A DNA stretch of 35,309 nucleotides, taken from positions 8,177,928 to 8,213,236 of the forward strand of contig JBOZIK010000001.1 of assembly GCA_051453625.1 (NCBI GenBank), in the 5' to 3' direction. A program made the translations under genes and the position numbers. The notes beneath the pieces were generated by a model. It searched no databases. It saw only the letters and a program-made list of their open reading frames with translations, and had not been told where the DNA came from. The DNA is from Welwitschia mirabilis (Eukaryota > Gnetophyta > Gnetopsida > Welwitschiales). Within the stretch, counting starts at the first letter, position 1. Every line of letters starts with the position of its first letter. Positions 12,801 through 19,242 of the stretch are shown piece by piece.

Positions 12801-15800
12801 TGCCTTTGCTTTTTGTCCGACATTTCCTGCACTTCGCTCTGGCTTTTGTGTGATGTTGTTCTTTTGTTTGTTGTCAATAAGTTTTGCCCCTTTCTCTTTT
12901 CTTAAAACATTATATTTCTCCTATTTAGAATTCACGAAGTGACACAATGAAATTGCTATTTTGTTGACGTTTGTGGATTTCACAATATTGAGGTGGGGGA
13001 AAGTGAGAAAAGGTGATGAAGGAGGAAAATAAAATTTTTCTTACTACTTTGGCTATTGGCCCTTTTCAACATTAGTCCCTTAAAGGTCCGCTAGTTTCTT
13101 AAGGGGTTGTTAGTTCCTTTCAGGTCATTGTTTCCTGCAAGGGCCTAGTATTCTTGATAGATGGAATCATTTGCTTTTGCTTTAAAGATCCACCTTCATT
13201 ACTTTGGTTCTAGCTCTTCAAAAAACAACATTGCATTCTATGTGCTTGATGCCCATAGACTATAAGGTATGATGCTTAAAGTTCCATCATGTTGATACCT
13301 CCTCCAATGTTACATACCTAGCAACTAATCATACCTTTTGTTAGAAGCCTTGTCTTCGCTTCATTGCATGTTTGACCCATGATGTGCTTCCCAGCCTATG
13401 GTCTTATGGGGCATTGAACTATTCTTATGAGGAGGGCATCTACCAGCTAGTTGCGTTCATGAGCAAGTATGATCGATTTCAACTAATGCTATGGTTTGGA
13501 TTTCCTTGATTCTATTCTGCATGTACCTCACAGGCATTTCACATGAGTAGGAGGTCGTCTAGAGTCTTGCATTTTGTGACCTTTGCACAAGTAATGTTTA
13601 GTGTCCCAATAGTGCTACCTTGTAACTGGTAGAGCAAAATAGTTGGACGCATTATACCTTGTTATGGGACATGAGAAGAGGGACGTTTGTGTTTCATTCT
13701 TCATCGAGGAGGACATACAATACTTCATGGGATTCATGATCAAACAAATTCCTCTTCTACCACCAAGTCACTCATCTCCCAATTTGCGACACATATTATC
13801 TTTATTGGTTAGATGTCGAGGAACACTATCAGCTAGACTAGACACCTTACCTCTTTGACCACATATGTGACATAAAGCAGTGCTACTACTTTCTCACTTA
13901 CTGTACAATTTTTGTTAGCAATGCATCTTTACTGTTGACACCTCATTTACACTTGTTGATGTGACCCTTGCACAATGTGTATTGGGCTAAAGTTTCCTTG
14001 AGTACTTTAATGAGGAGCAATCCACGTTTCAACATTTGTTATATAGGACCCTAGGTGATGTACTTGAGAGAGAAGGGGTGGCATCTGCATATCCTTTCAC
14101 TCTTCAAGTGGAGTTGTATTCACTATGGAAGAGGAGGATTTAGAGGAGGATTAGGGGATTCCTAGCGATAGCGATTATAGGAGCCCTCCATCTACTTCTA
14201 GGCATTTTCTAACCAACATGACTTTGGGCCATAGCATGGGCATTAAGATTTATTGAGTGCTATTTTTGTGTTGTCATTGTCTCTACTTAGGTGTTATAGG
14301 TACTTCTTTTTCTTGTAGGGTGGTGTCGATCCTTTTTTAATCACTTCTACTACACCTCGCTTAGATTTGCCTTCCTTATACCCCTTATGCCTACCACAAG
14401 GGCAATTAGTGATGCTTTTGTTTCACTTTTGGGTATTTGTCCCTGGGTCCCCTTCCCTTGCCCCTAAAGTTGGCCTCTTGTATGATCTTCCTCTTGAACC
14501 CTAGTTGTCGCACTAGTTAGAGCTACCAACCCTTTCTTCACCCATCTTGCCTTGCAGCTAGGGATACACTTTCCATCTACTCTCCAGAATTCGGTCCACC
14601 GCCCTCGTTTGGGTACTTGCCTTAGGTCTTCCAGAGTTGTGGCTAGAGGTGCTCCATGGTCATTTCCTACAGTTGGAGAAGAGCTTCCATGCCCTAACTA
14701 TGCATCTACACTACATGTATTGGGATCAAGACTACCACTTTTGCATGCTGTAGGTAATGGCACAGCTGTCATGTGGTGCCAGGTATGGTGTAGTGTGGCT
14801 TTTTCTTCCTCAGTTTGTTTCATGACTTACACTAAAAGTGGAATTCTCCCATCTTTGTTAAACCCCTTTCCTTTCCTGGGGTGTGTGCTTACTAGCTCTC
14901 CTTCACTGCACGTTACAAGGTTTGGAGGAAGAGGCATCAATGTAATATTAGGTGGCACAACATGGAGGGAATGGCAACCCCTTCCCCCTGCAGTCTTCCT
15001 CTTTTTTTGGTCTTTGCTTCTGTCATTCTTCCCTTTTGACTTCCCCTCTTCTAGTGGTGGAGGCTACGTGCTCACAGTAGCTTGGGGAGTTTGATCAGCT
15101 TTAAGAATAACACCCTCAAATCCAAGTGAAAGCTGAACATTGGCATTGAAAGGCAGATAGTATTGTTTGGGGTAGTGTTGTTATGTAGGACCTACACAAT
15201 TTCACATCGTGTTTCATGGATTTGGAGCATTATGGATTCACATTAGGATTGTGGGATCACGGGGGCCTTGAGTTGAAGCTAGAATGTGAGGTTGTTCCAA
15301 TGGAGCAATACATCTTCTCATCTTAGAATCACAGCAATTCTTACACATCAAGGAGGAATGTAAACATATTTATGTACCTGATGAAGCAATATGCATCTCT
15401 TATGTGTAATCCATCCAACAAAGTGTTTTGACATGCTAAATAACTAGTGATTTCAGCACACCAATGGTATTCATCCCTAGAATTAACATGTGAAAGTTTC
15501 TGATCAGGGAATTGATCTAAAATGACTAAAACCTCTTCAGTCTTGACAAATGATCAGCTACAACATTATCTTGTCACTTCTTATTCACAATGGTAATGTC
15601 GAGCCCTTGCAATAATGACCACCCATTTAACATGGTAAAACTGCTTGTGTAAGGAAACATGCATGCAAAATGAAGTATTTGGTTATTTTTAATGAAAATA
15701 AGAAAAGTGCAATAGGGCTCTCCAAGTTGCAACAACTCAACCACAACAACAGTCTGCAGCAAAGAAACTAACCTAACTATGAATCCTTTCAGGCTAGCCT

Positions 15801-16953
15801 TATATGATAAGATTGAAACTGACAGACTTGGGTTATGAAAATGAACACCCAGATTAACCATACTTGTAAGCTTAAAACCGATTAGACATGTAAAAACTGG
15901 AAGGAAAACGATGCCTTGGAAAATTAGGAAGACGAAAAAACATTTCCGCACACCTTTACATCCATGATTTACAACGTATCGAAAGGGTTAGAATTTAAAG
16001 ATGCCCCTTCTGACATCAACAAGTATACCTATTTATTATTACATTACAATATCTTTTCTCCTCTCTCTCTCTCTCTATATATATATATGTCTCTCTCACA
16101 TTTCATTGAGAGCTGTTTTTGAAGCAAAGTGGACATTTATTTATAGATGCCAGAAACAAGTGAAGGTCTAATAAATGCAAGATCTTTTGAATTTCATTGT
16201 GTAATTTGTTGAACTCTCTTTCTTTTTGCTTTTTATCTTTTAGCTATTCCTCTAATTTTAAATTTGTAAGCGTCACAGGAATGTGATTTGTTAGTTGACA
16301 GAAAAATTTGCAATTGTTTTGTGTAAAGAGAATGCACGGGTTATGGTCCTTGCTGCAACAAATAGGCCATGGGAGCTTGATGAAGCTATATTGCGACGAC
16401 TTCCTCAAGCTTTTGAAGTAGGCATGCCGAATGCCAAAGAGAGGGCAAAAATTCTGAAAGTAATCTTGAAGGGTGAAAATGTTGATGATAACATTGATTA
16501 TGACTACATAGCTAGTTTATGTGAGGGATACAGTGGTTCTGATTTAACAGAATTGTGCAAACAAGCAGCATACATTCCAATCAGGGAATTATTAGACCAA
16601 GAAAAGATGGGGCAAGTGAACTCTGAGGTTTGTACACTGAACATGTCTCATGTCCATTATCGACAACATTGTTTTGCATTCTTTATAAAAGAATTATATC
16701 CATGTTCTCAACTTTGATATTCTGGATTCAGATTCCAAGACCATTAAGACAGTCAGACTTGGAAAACATCTTGTGTAATTCCAGATGTTCCCGTGTTGCT
16801 GCATCTGAATACTCAAGCAGAAAACAGTTTAATCCACTTCATAGAGCAGGTTCTTCAACTGATAATTCAGAGGCTGGGTTATCTGAATTTTTAAAGCTCA
16901 TTTCACTTGTTGGTGGTAGTTGTCACAGAAGAGATTCAGAACCTTCAGATTGA
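689..16953 (+). CDS. MSP1: Plant ATAD1/Msp1-like AAA ATPase, 3' part of the gene (3 exons)
   Basis: Join 689-847, 16329-16627, 16732-16953; all junctions are GT-AG and the phases agree. The product is an AAA ATPase of the meiotic clade. Family members (yeast Msp1, animal ATAD1) sit in the outer mitochondrial and peroxisomal membranes and extract mislocalised tail-anchored proteins. The assignment rests on KLQPSIIFIDEVDSFLGQRR (Walker B: D at 742, E at 745), NMKTEFMALWDGF, the sensor-1 stretch AATNRP, the arginine-finger pair LRR (16394-16399) and the C-terminal small domain GYSGSDLTELCKQAAY. About 226 residues are covered; the family is usually about 370-400 residues, so the N-terminal membrane anchor and Walker A exons lie beyond the left edge. 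The exons are intact, without stops, unlike everything around them, which suggests a working gene. The direct ATAD1-family call is strong; activity and localisation are inferred from the family. Confidence 0.9.
848..2363. other. Intronic sequence with no recognisable feature
   Basis: This is about 1.5 kb of AT-rich sequence after the splice donor. I see no retroelement motif, no long reading frame and no clear repeat. A second short open stretch (830-1054) runs off the end of the exon in another frame and is not convincing. Confidence 0.5.
2364..2699. repeat. Tandem duplication, two copies of a 168-bp unit
   Basis: Copy 1 is 2364-2531 and copy 2 is 2532-2699, directly adjacent. Both begin with ccagtt and share in order the segments gttgattgt, acaagcat, gtccttcaaatttg, gtgatct, gcacatgatga, ccatgtt/acatgtt and gattatttctagcttga. 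By eye they are about 80% identical, so the duplication is old. It does not look like a satellite array because there are only two units. Confidence 0.8.
2700..2997. other. Intronic sequence with no recognisable feature
   Basis: This T-rich stretch lies between the tandem duplication and the LTR-like block. I see no motif or reading frame worth naming. Confidence 0.4.
2998..3548 (+). repeat. LTR-like block upstream of copia element A
   Basis: The block has the look of a long terminal repeat: a possible TG start (tgtgaaagttggatttgattc near 2999), an aataaa-type signal at about 3046, and an 'aataagagctctgca' stretch of the kind found near the transcript end of plant LTRs. A PBS-like ggtatcag lies at about 3527. 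No partner LTR is visible and the ends are not secure. It could be the left remains of a retroelement replaced by element A, or unrelated intronic DNA. Confidence 0.3.
3549..3941 (+). repeat. 5' LTR of copia element A
   Basis: It aligns along its whole length with 8244-8630. It ends in …ttaaca, two bases before the primer binding site. The start is degenerate (tt where the other LTR has TG). It includes the hairpin-forming segment 3797-3813 (aggac, 7-base loop, gtcct), which is shared with the LTR of element B. Confidence 0.88.
3944..3955 (+). promoter_or_regulatory. Primer binding site of copia element A
   Basis: The sequence tggtatcagagc is the classical primer binding site complementary to the 3' end of initiator methionine tRNA, used by most plant Ty1/copia elements. 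It sits two bases after the LTR end. Confidence 0.92.
4110..4850 (+). pseudogene. gag region of copia element A (UBN2-type capsid)
   Basis: The clearest part is 4181-4441, which contains VLVQKDCLEAF, DLWQGLKNRL and the HWRVFKAE end typical of the copia gag (UBN2) domain. The match continues in frame past a stop codon (taa/aag at 4439-4444) with ENHLDEMMANLIKLEE. Near 4790-4840 a GHKQKD stretch marks where the CCHC zinc knuckle should be, but the cysteines are not in a single frame. At least four stops or frameshifts interrupt the region, so it cannot encode a full capsid. Confidence 0.75.
4950..5070 (+). pseudogene. Aspartic protease active-site region of copia element A
   Basis: The codons at 4977-5012 read VWLIDTGASFHHC, with the DTG catalytic triplet at 4986-4994. 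This is the usual W-x-hDSGAxxH motif at the start of the copia protease. The flanking protein match is short and frameshifted. Confidence 0.75.
5350..5411 (+). pseudogene. GAG-pre-integrase motif of copia element A
   Basis: The translation LWHKRLGHIGNSGLKVL is the conserved zinc-binding N-terminal segment of copia integrase (GAG_pre-integrs). Upstream, KKGSMYMLEA at about 5285-5315 belongs to the same domain. The gap at 5433 removes the rest. Confidence 0.8.
5433..5532. other. Assembly gap, 100 N, flanked by a 12-bp repeat
   Basis: The 12 bases caatccctcata occur immediately before (5421-5432) and immediately after (5533-5544) the N run. This suggests two overlapping contig ends that were not merged. 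Confidence 0.95.
5640..6340 (+). pseudogene. Integrase core of copia element A with all three catalytic residues lost
   Basis: The DDE integrase fold is readable as YSNVYGPMN (5662-5688), VGGSLYFVTFI, INNGGEYTS (5851-5877), and PSTPQENGIVGRCKRTLLE (about 5932-5988). It is followed by the C-terminal part NRSPHPLL…YEHLRIYGCEAYMHI. Compared with the family, the first Asp is Asn (codon 5668-5670), the second is Asn (5854-5856) and the Glu is Gly (5962-5964). The spacing of 35 residues between the last two is exactly the family's DD35E spacing. Stops and frameshifts (for example around 5755-5830 and 6039) also interrupt it. The enzyme must be dead. Confidence 0.9.
6458..6661 (+). pseudogene. Acidic linker between integrase and reverse transcriptase, element A
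   Basis: An open stretch encodes ESNETSSDEEQEEQEQP followed by RLRRSTRTSCPSDRYSTS. This is the acidic segment plus the 'RRSxRxRxPxxRY' motif that lies between integrase and reverse transcriptase in plant copia polyproteins. The frame continues into the reverse transcriptase after an in-frame tga at about 6659. Confidence 0.8.
6664..7440 (+). pseudogene. Reverse transcriptase of copia element A
   Basis: The readable segments in order are MKDEWKSLKENNT, LVNLPKGHKVLYSRWIFKLK, VKGHTQKQGIDFTEIFSPM, SLYGLK, HYVYFFGS, LLLYVDDMLIARND and KAKMSKQFAMKN…ILGMK. The catalytic YVDD box is intact at 7193-7204. Stops at 6712, 6896 and 7283 (among others) and frameshifts around 6920-7080 break it. The family is Ty1/copia (RVT_2). 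Confidence 0.9.
7487..8162 (+). pseudogene. RNase H and C-terminal end of copia element A polyprotein
   Basis: The domain begins with the VGSLMCAMVCTHSDIAYAIG segment, followed by RYLKGTQ, GFVDAKFLTDLDSRHSTTSY (RNase H, with the first Asp kept), then a frameshift near 7800. After it come TKAEYVALIAAWEEMIWLH and AIHLAKNFAFHARTKHIDI. It ends in ADALTKVMTVDKHNFCKKSL at about 8094-8155, the usual end of copia pol. Several stops are present. Confidence 0.88.
8231..8243 (+). promoter_or_regulatory. Polypurine tract of copia element A
   Basis: caaaggggagaat directly precedes the TGTTGG start of the 3' LTR. This is the normal plus-strand priming site of plant copia elements. Confidence 0.85.
8244..8630 (+). 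repeat. 3' LTR of copia element A
   Basis: It starts with TGTTGGAAGTGAAG and ends with …ttcaca. It aligns with 3549-3941 at about 80% identity by eye, with many transitions and small indels. Its right end is the boundary with element B, which resumes at 8631 in the opposite orientation. Confidence 0.88.
8631..8959 (-). pseudogene. RNase H of copia element B (truncated)
   Basis: The minus-strand translation has WKNQLVTKASTLITLSTTEA followed by KYVALAKACKEML and, in the next frame, LQRFLHSLTLKQKLYGFCV. These are the C-terminal half of copia RNase H, with the conserved STTEAEYxAL box. The match ends within two or three codons of the junction with element A. The following conserved segment (family 'CDSQSAI…') is absent. 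Confidence 0.88.
9094..9812 (-). pseudogene. Reverse transcriptase of copia element B
   Basis: The minus strand encodes, in order, IELPKGHKILHTMWILEA, VKGFAQNMAIDFTEILS, LVAWLELEPRQVNIKTIFLY (about 9812-9513), then DHYVYFSNV, a degenerate HIDDMLVVGNG in place of YVDDMLIxGN (about 9340-9300), and KMKKHSAMEDLEKAKQILGR…KKLWLDKV (9315-9160). The section between about 9360 and 9510 is frameshifted. Confidence 0.88.
9813..10023 (-). pseudogene. Acidic linker of copia element B
   Basis: SNDNDEEEQEQHLETSHCVR and the following RIFCLLGKYSPLHYVMYTNG correspond to the acidic linker and 'RRSxRxPxxRY' region between integrase and reverse transcriptase. The equivalent in element A (6458-6661) has the same pattern, DEEQEEQEQ…TSHRLRRS, which confirms that A and B are related lineages. 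Confidence 0.8.
10086..10850 (-). pseudogene. Integrase of copia element B
   Basis: The C-terminal half is open at 10313-10086 and reads INIKVFGCNVHTHVHKENRT, then CILIGYDQDNIRYRLWVPKT, typical of copia integrase. The core is readable in broken frames between 10320 and 10600, with LLIDIRGKYLP (the DNGGEY box, Asp kept, Gly-Gly-Glu altered) and PSTPQENGMV just before the position of the catalytic Glu, where the frame breaks. Confidence 0.8.
10851..11400 (-). pseudogene. Protease and GAG-pre-integrase region of copia element B
   Basis: The minus strand at 11038-10856 gives LHFSSGDGKLKIKKGILTML, HGKKTSNMYVLEEQ, matching the segment just before the integrase zinc-binding domain. Upstream (11300-11040) the order of fragments DQLVSFNIVYATNGRVSKVG and INVRNVKHVHAV fits the copia protease-to-integrase region. 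The catalytic Asp box itself is not readable. Confidence 0.6.
11400..12140 (-). pseudogene. gag region of copia element B
   Basis: Fragments on the minus strand fit a copia gag by position and by short motifs: MSRAF/LECLEHFDKGHI near 12100, MTFDQVI…LEAVE near 11655, and a lysine/arginine-rich tail at 11593-11399. The match is weak and many stops are present. The placement between the primer binding site and the protease is the main support. Confidence 0.5.
12325..12342 (-). promoter_or_regulatory. Primer binding site of copia element B (degenerate)
   Basis: On the minus strand tgatatcaaaggagctca starts two bases after the LTR end. It matches the methionine-tRNA site tggtatcagagc with changes and a short insertion. 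Confidence 0.65.
12345..12800 (-). repeat. 5' LTR of copia element B
   Basis: On the minus strand it starts tggatattaaatagtgaagcc and ends …cttataaca just before the primer binding site. It shares with the LTRs of element A the start block gtgaagccaaatctt, the segment cttgtgtccttg with its hairpin (12505-12525), and tagggttttccacataaat. It contains an exact 27-bp tandem duplication (12554-12607) and a looser 25-bp repeat (12424-12475). Confidence 0.8.
12554..12607. repeat. Exact 27-bp tandem duplication inside the LTR of element B
   Basis: The units 12554-12580 and 12581-12607 are identical (aatgattgcc…ctaatc). Exact identity inside an otherwise old LTR suggests either a recent slippage event or gene conversion. 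Confidence 0.95.
12801..14551. other. Intronic sequence, no recognised element
   Basis: About 1.75 kb with only short open stretches (for example 13643-13858 on +). The base composition becomes less AT-rich towards the right. I could not match any translation to a known transposase, retroelement or host domain. It may be a decayed insertion that is not recognisable by eye. Confidence 0.5.
14552..15094 (+). other. Unrecognised 180-codon open reading frame inside the intron
   Basis: This is the longest gap-free uninterrupted reading frame in the window. It starts at an ATG-less position (TTG or CTG region of 'ccttgcagc') and ends at tga 15092. The translation is rich in Ser, Pro, Leu and Phe, with a proline-rich and phenylalanine-rich end (PLPPAVFLFFWSLLLSFFPF) and no domain I recognise. 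The DNA is pyrimidine-rich and relatively GC-rich for this window, which lowers the stop-codon frequency by chance. I think it is probably not a gene. It could be part of a decayed insertion. Confidence 0.25.
15538..15951 (-). pseudogene. Ty3/gypsy RNase H relic
   Basis: At the 3' end of the minus-strand stretch the translation reads WSLLQGLDITIVNKK, stop, QDNVVADHLSRL (15640-15538). This is the C-terminal signature of gypsy reverse transcriptase/RNase H (family pattern …LLQEFDxxIxxKxGxxNVVADxLSRL). The part further upstream (15951-15660) is open but matches only loosely. No LTR or integrase was found next to it, so it is an isolated fragment about 700 bp before the splice acceptor of the AAA ATPase gene. 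Confidence 0.65.
16057..16089. repeat. Compound (CT)n(AT)n microsatellite
   Basis: An uninterrupted CT run is followed directly by an AT run, then gtctctctc. It lies about 240 bp before the splice acceptor and could vary in length between individuals. Confidence 0.95.
16329..16627 (+). CDS. MSP1: AAA ATPase exon b (sensor 1, arginine fingers, small domain)
   Basis: The exon starts after …gtaaAG at 16328, completing a glutamine codon, and ends with a full Glu codon before GTTTGT at 16628. It encodes NARVMVLAATNRPWELDEAI, LRRLPQAFEVGMP, RAKILKVILKGENV and the small helical domain GYSGSDLTELCKQAA, ending IRELLDQEKMGQVNSE. All AAA catalytic positions expected here (sensor-1 Asn, the Arg-Arg pair, the sensor-2 GSDL helix) are present. 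No stops. Confidence 0.93.
16628..16731 (+). other. Short intron (104 bp) of the AAA ATPase gene
   Basis: Donor GTTTGT at 16628 and acceptor …tggattcAG at 16731, phase 0. Splicing joins …QVNSE to IPRPLRQSDLE, where ATAD1-type proteins have a conserved RPL.Q.DLE segment. The contrast with the neighbouring 15.5-kb intron is striking. Confidence 0.85.
16732..16953 (+). CDS. MSP1: AAA ATPase exon c (C-terminal end and stop)
   Basis: It starts with IPRPLRQSDLENIL, the conserved helix that packs on the AAA small domain, continues with SRCSRVAASEYSS and a variable Ser-rich tail, and ends at tga 16951-16953. The first 25 residues match the family strongly; the tail (about 45 residues) is lineage-specific. 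The stop position is taken from the reading frame. A further splice within the tail cannot be ruled out. Confidence 0.85.
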   Translation: MPRPLRQSDLENILCNSRCSRVAASEYSSRKQFNPLHRAGSSTDNSEAGLSEFLKLISLVGGSCHRRDSEPSD

Positions 16954-17663
16954 TATAAAAGTTATTATTTTCTGTCCAAAATGGTTGGCCTGGTTTGTAA
17001 TTGACATGCCTAAAAGCCAAGTACATTATCACCACGTATTTATATTTGTTTGTCATGCTACTATAGGACTCCAATGATACTTGGGGGCACAAGGCCCTGA
17101 AGTGATTATCTTCTTGTTGTACTATGATATCCCAAGCACATTTTTCATTTCGGTGGACATTAATTGTGATCCAGCTGGGACTCATACAGGTTGTACAAGA
17201 GCATCGTGGTTTTCACATGTTTGTGATGCTTCCCTTTTAAATGCTTTTTAATATAGTGTCCTTTATAGGAGGCACGTCTTCATATCATTGAAGGATAACA
17301 TGGCAATGTGTCATTGATTCCCTTCAGAAAGTTTCTATCAATGCACATTCACTTGTATCGAAGAGAGACATACACTACTTATGTAAGCAGTATTTCACTT
17401 GAATTCGGATGCACAACTTTTGAGATGGCAACATGCTTTTTACCAGTAAGTGAAAGTCCAGATATTGATATTTTACGAATAGAGAATTTTATGATGTTTA
17501 CTATCAGATCTCATGAACTGGTGGTTCCTTAAGTTACTGCAGATATTATCACTTTTCCAAACGATCGCAAGTTAGTACAGACCTTAAAAAGCTAAAGCTT
17601 ATGTTTGCTTTATGGCTGATTTAAAAAGTTTGATTGTGATTCTTTCTTACTATTAATCTTTAG

Positions 17664-17739
17664 GACCGTTCACGAAAAAGACGAAGATCATATGTGAAAG
17701 GCTTAAATCAAGATTATGTCAGTGTTAAAGGAAATGGGA
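17664..17739 (+). other. Candidate small exon downstream of the AAA ATPase stop
   Basis: A 76-bp segment lies between a strong acceptor (ttactattaatctttAG at 17663) and a strong donor (GTAAGA at 17740). Read from its first base it is open and basic, DRSRKRRRSYVKGLNQDY. If spliced to an acceptor at 18241 (ttttttacAG) it would reach a stop four codons later. It could be an alternative 3' exon, a 3' UTR exon or chance. Confidence 0.3.
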
Positions 17740-18241
17740 GTAAGAACAATTTATTTACATTAGCATTTTTTTAATGATTTAGATCTATGGTAGGTGCTGA
17801 TTTGCAAGGAGGACTTTCTTTTCGACTTTAGTCCATATTTTGTAGCTGTAAAGTGAACTTTGGGTTGCAGTTCATGGTTTACACTTACGAGTCCATTCTT
17901 ATTCTTTCACTGATTGTAGCATGTCCTCAAGTAACTCTTGTATTACTCTACAGGCAATTAATCTCCTATTCATAAGTCTAGAAATAAAATCAAAATATCG
18001 CGCAGTTTGGGGTAATTCTGTAAAAAAGCTTCAATCTACTATTGTATATTAAGTCAAATTTTCTGTTATCATAGAGAAGTCTCTTCGCTTTTGACTCATG
18101 GGTCCATTGTGTGCTTCTTTCTGGGGGTTTATGGGTTTGTTCGATCATGGCAATTCAGATCATATTAAAAATTTTCTTTTTACATGGAAATTTTATTGAA
18201 AAGAACGTTGTTATTTTTGCTGTTCTTGGCATTTTTTACAG

Positions 18242-18389
18242 ATTACAAATAGCCTTACAAAAACGCAATCCAAGAAGGGAAAAAACTAATTTAATGAAGA
18301 AGCTTTTGTCAAGCTGCATCTTAGATGCATTCGAGACAAAGAATCAATGGCAGAACAGGAAACAACGAGGAGGACTAACGAAGATATGA
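18242..18389 (+). other. Candidate terminal exon downstream of the AAA ATPase gene
   Basis: The segment follows a good acceptor (ggcattttttacAG at 18241). In one frame it is open and basic to a stop at 18387-18389 (IALQKRNPRREKTNLMKKL…). I do not recognise the translation. It may be 3' UTR sequence of the AAA ATPase gene. Confidence 0.25.
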
Positions 18390-18558
18390 GTATGTCAAAG
18401 CATGCTTTCAAGTTGTAGACCAATGTGTGACAGCAATCAAGAGGTGCAGAGGGTTGAGGCTAAATCCATTATAGCTGTTCCATCACTGTACTTAACATCT
18501 TTCCTAACTGAGGTTGACTGAAGAGTTGGTTTTACATTTGCTAGCTTATCTACATTTA

Positions 18559-18980
18559 TGTTATATTATGATGCCAATTTTTTTCGTTTTGGATTTTATG
18601 TTTTGTTGTTAACACCTTTATTAAAAGAAAATATTGTTGTGAAAGGTTGTTTTTGAATAAAGTCACTATAGGTTTAGCATGGTCTTTTAAAAGTTTTTGC
18701 GGGGTTTATTTGATACATGTAATTAGAGGGAATATGTTTGGAGTGTTTAGAAGATTTTGCCTTTGCCTTACATCTATCTAACCCTTTGTAAGGTGGTGCT
18801 GGGGCATGGAGTTATTTTGAGCGACTTTTAGTTTGAGGAGTGATTTCGTGTTAGAGTGGCTTAGAGCTGAACCTTGAAGCTCATTGTTGTTTTTTTCTTT
18901 TTCTTTTTAAAGAACCTTTTTATTTCCTTTTCTTGGTCATTTTTGTGAAATAAAGGTTGTGCACGTAAAAGTTACAAAGT
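18559..18980 (+). repeat. Isolated copia-type LTR related to the LTR of element C
   Basis: It starts tgttatattatgatgccaatt, matching the start of the LTR at 28943 (tgttatattgtgaagtcaaat). It continues collinearly: ttgaataaagtcactataggttta against ttaaatagagccaccttagggttta, ggggtttatttgatacatgtaatta against gggagttactgatacttgtaatta, and tgaggagtgatt in both. The 3' end is uncertain (about 18975-19000). No polypurine tract before it and no primer binding site after it, so it looks like a solo LTR about 1.6 kb after the AAA ATPase stop. Confidence 0.7.
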
Positions 18981-19242
18981 TACCTATGGATTTCATAAAA
19001 TCTAAATATTCAAATCAAAATCACAGTTTATAGACTTTTTGACTATACTACTTTCCAAGCAGAAGTAGATATCTGCAGCTTTCCAATGCAAGTCTAATAC
19101 CATTTTCCATATTGTTGGAGTAGCGCTTCATAATGAAGAAAGTGGTGCATGTGCCTTAAGTCCCTTAGTGCGTATGACCTCTTTAGCTAGATGTGACTTC
19201 ATTGTTGTTTCTAGTGCCTCCTTCGTTTTGTGTTTGTTTTTA
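18981..19242. other. Short unassigned stretch
   Basis: AT-rich sequence between the isolated LTR and the purine-rich block. I see nothing recognisable in it. Confidence 0.4.

Larger units (their letters stand above)
848..16328 (+). other. Giant intron (15,481 bp) of the AAA ATPase gene
   Basis: The intron is bounded by donor GTAAGT at 848 and acceptor …gtaaAG at 16328. Joining the flanking exons restores the ATAD1 sequence exactly, FTTD-Q-NARVMV. It contains two copia elements in opposite orientation, a gypsy relic, a 168-bp tandem duplication and about 4 kb of unrecognised sequence. The acceptor is weak: it is preceded by a short T-rich run (caattgttttgtgtaaag) rather than a long polypyrimidine tract, so splicing here deserves confirmation by transcript data. 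In other plants the two exon halves are normally separated by a short intron or none; that comparison is from general knowledge, not from the window. Confidence 0.85.
16954..18558 (+). other. Downstream region of the AAA ATPase gene (3' UTR and possible extra exons)
   Basis: This region should hold the 3' UTR. Candidate polyadenylation signals (aataaa) occur near 17985 and at 18656. Two pieces look like exons: 17664-17739 and 18242-18389 (listed separately). The rest is AT-rich, without retroelement motifs. Confidence 0.45.

Noticed and set aside
16021-16090. CT/AT run as the polypyrimidine tract of the splice acceptor at 16328
   Set aside because: It is about 240 bp upstream, too far for a normal plant acceptor. 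I list it only as a microsatellite.
16295-16717. A 140-codon frame starting MTEKF as a complete small protein
   Set aside because: The Met and the next ten residues are intron sequence before the acceptor at 16328, and the end runs past the donor at 16628. It is exon b of the AAA ATPase gene.
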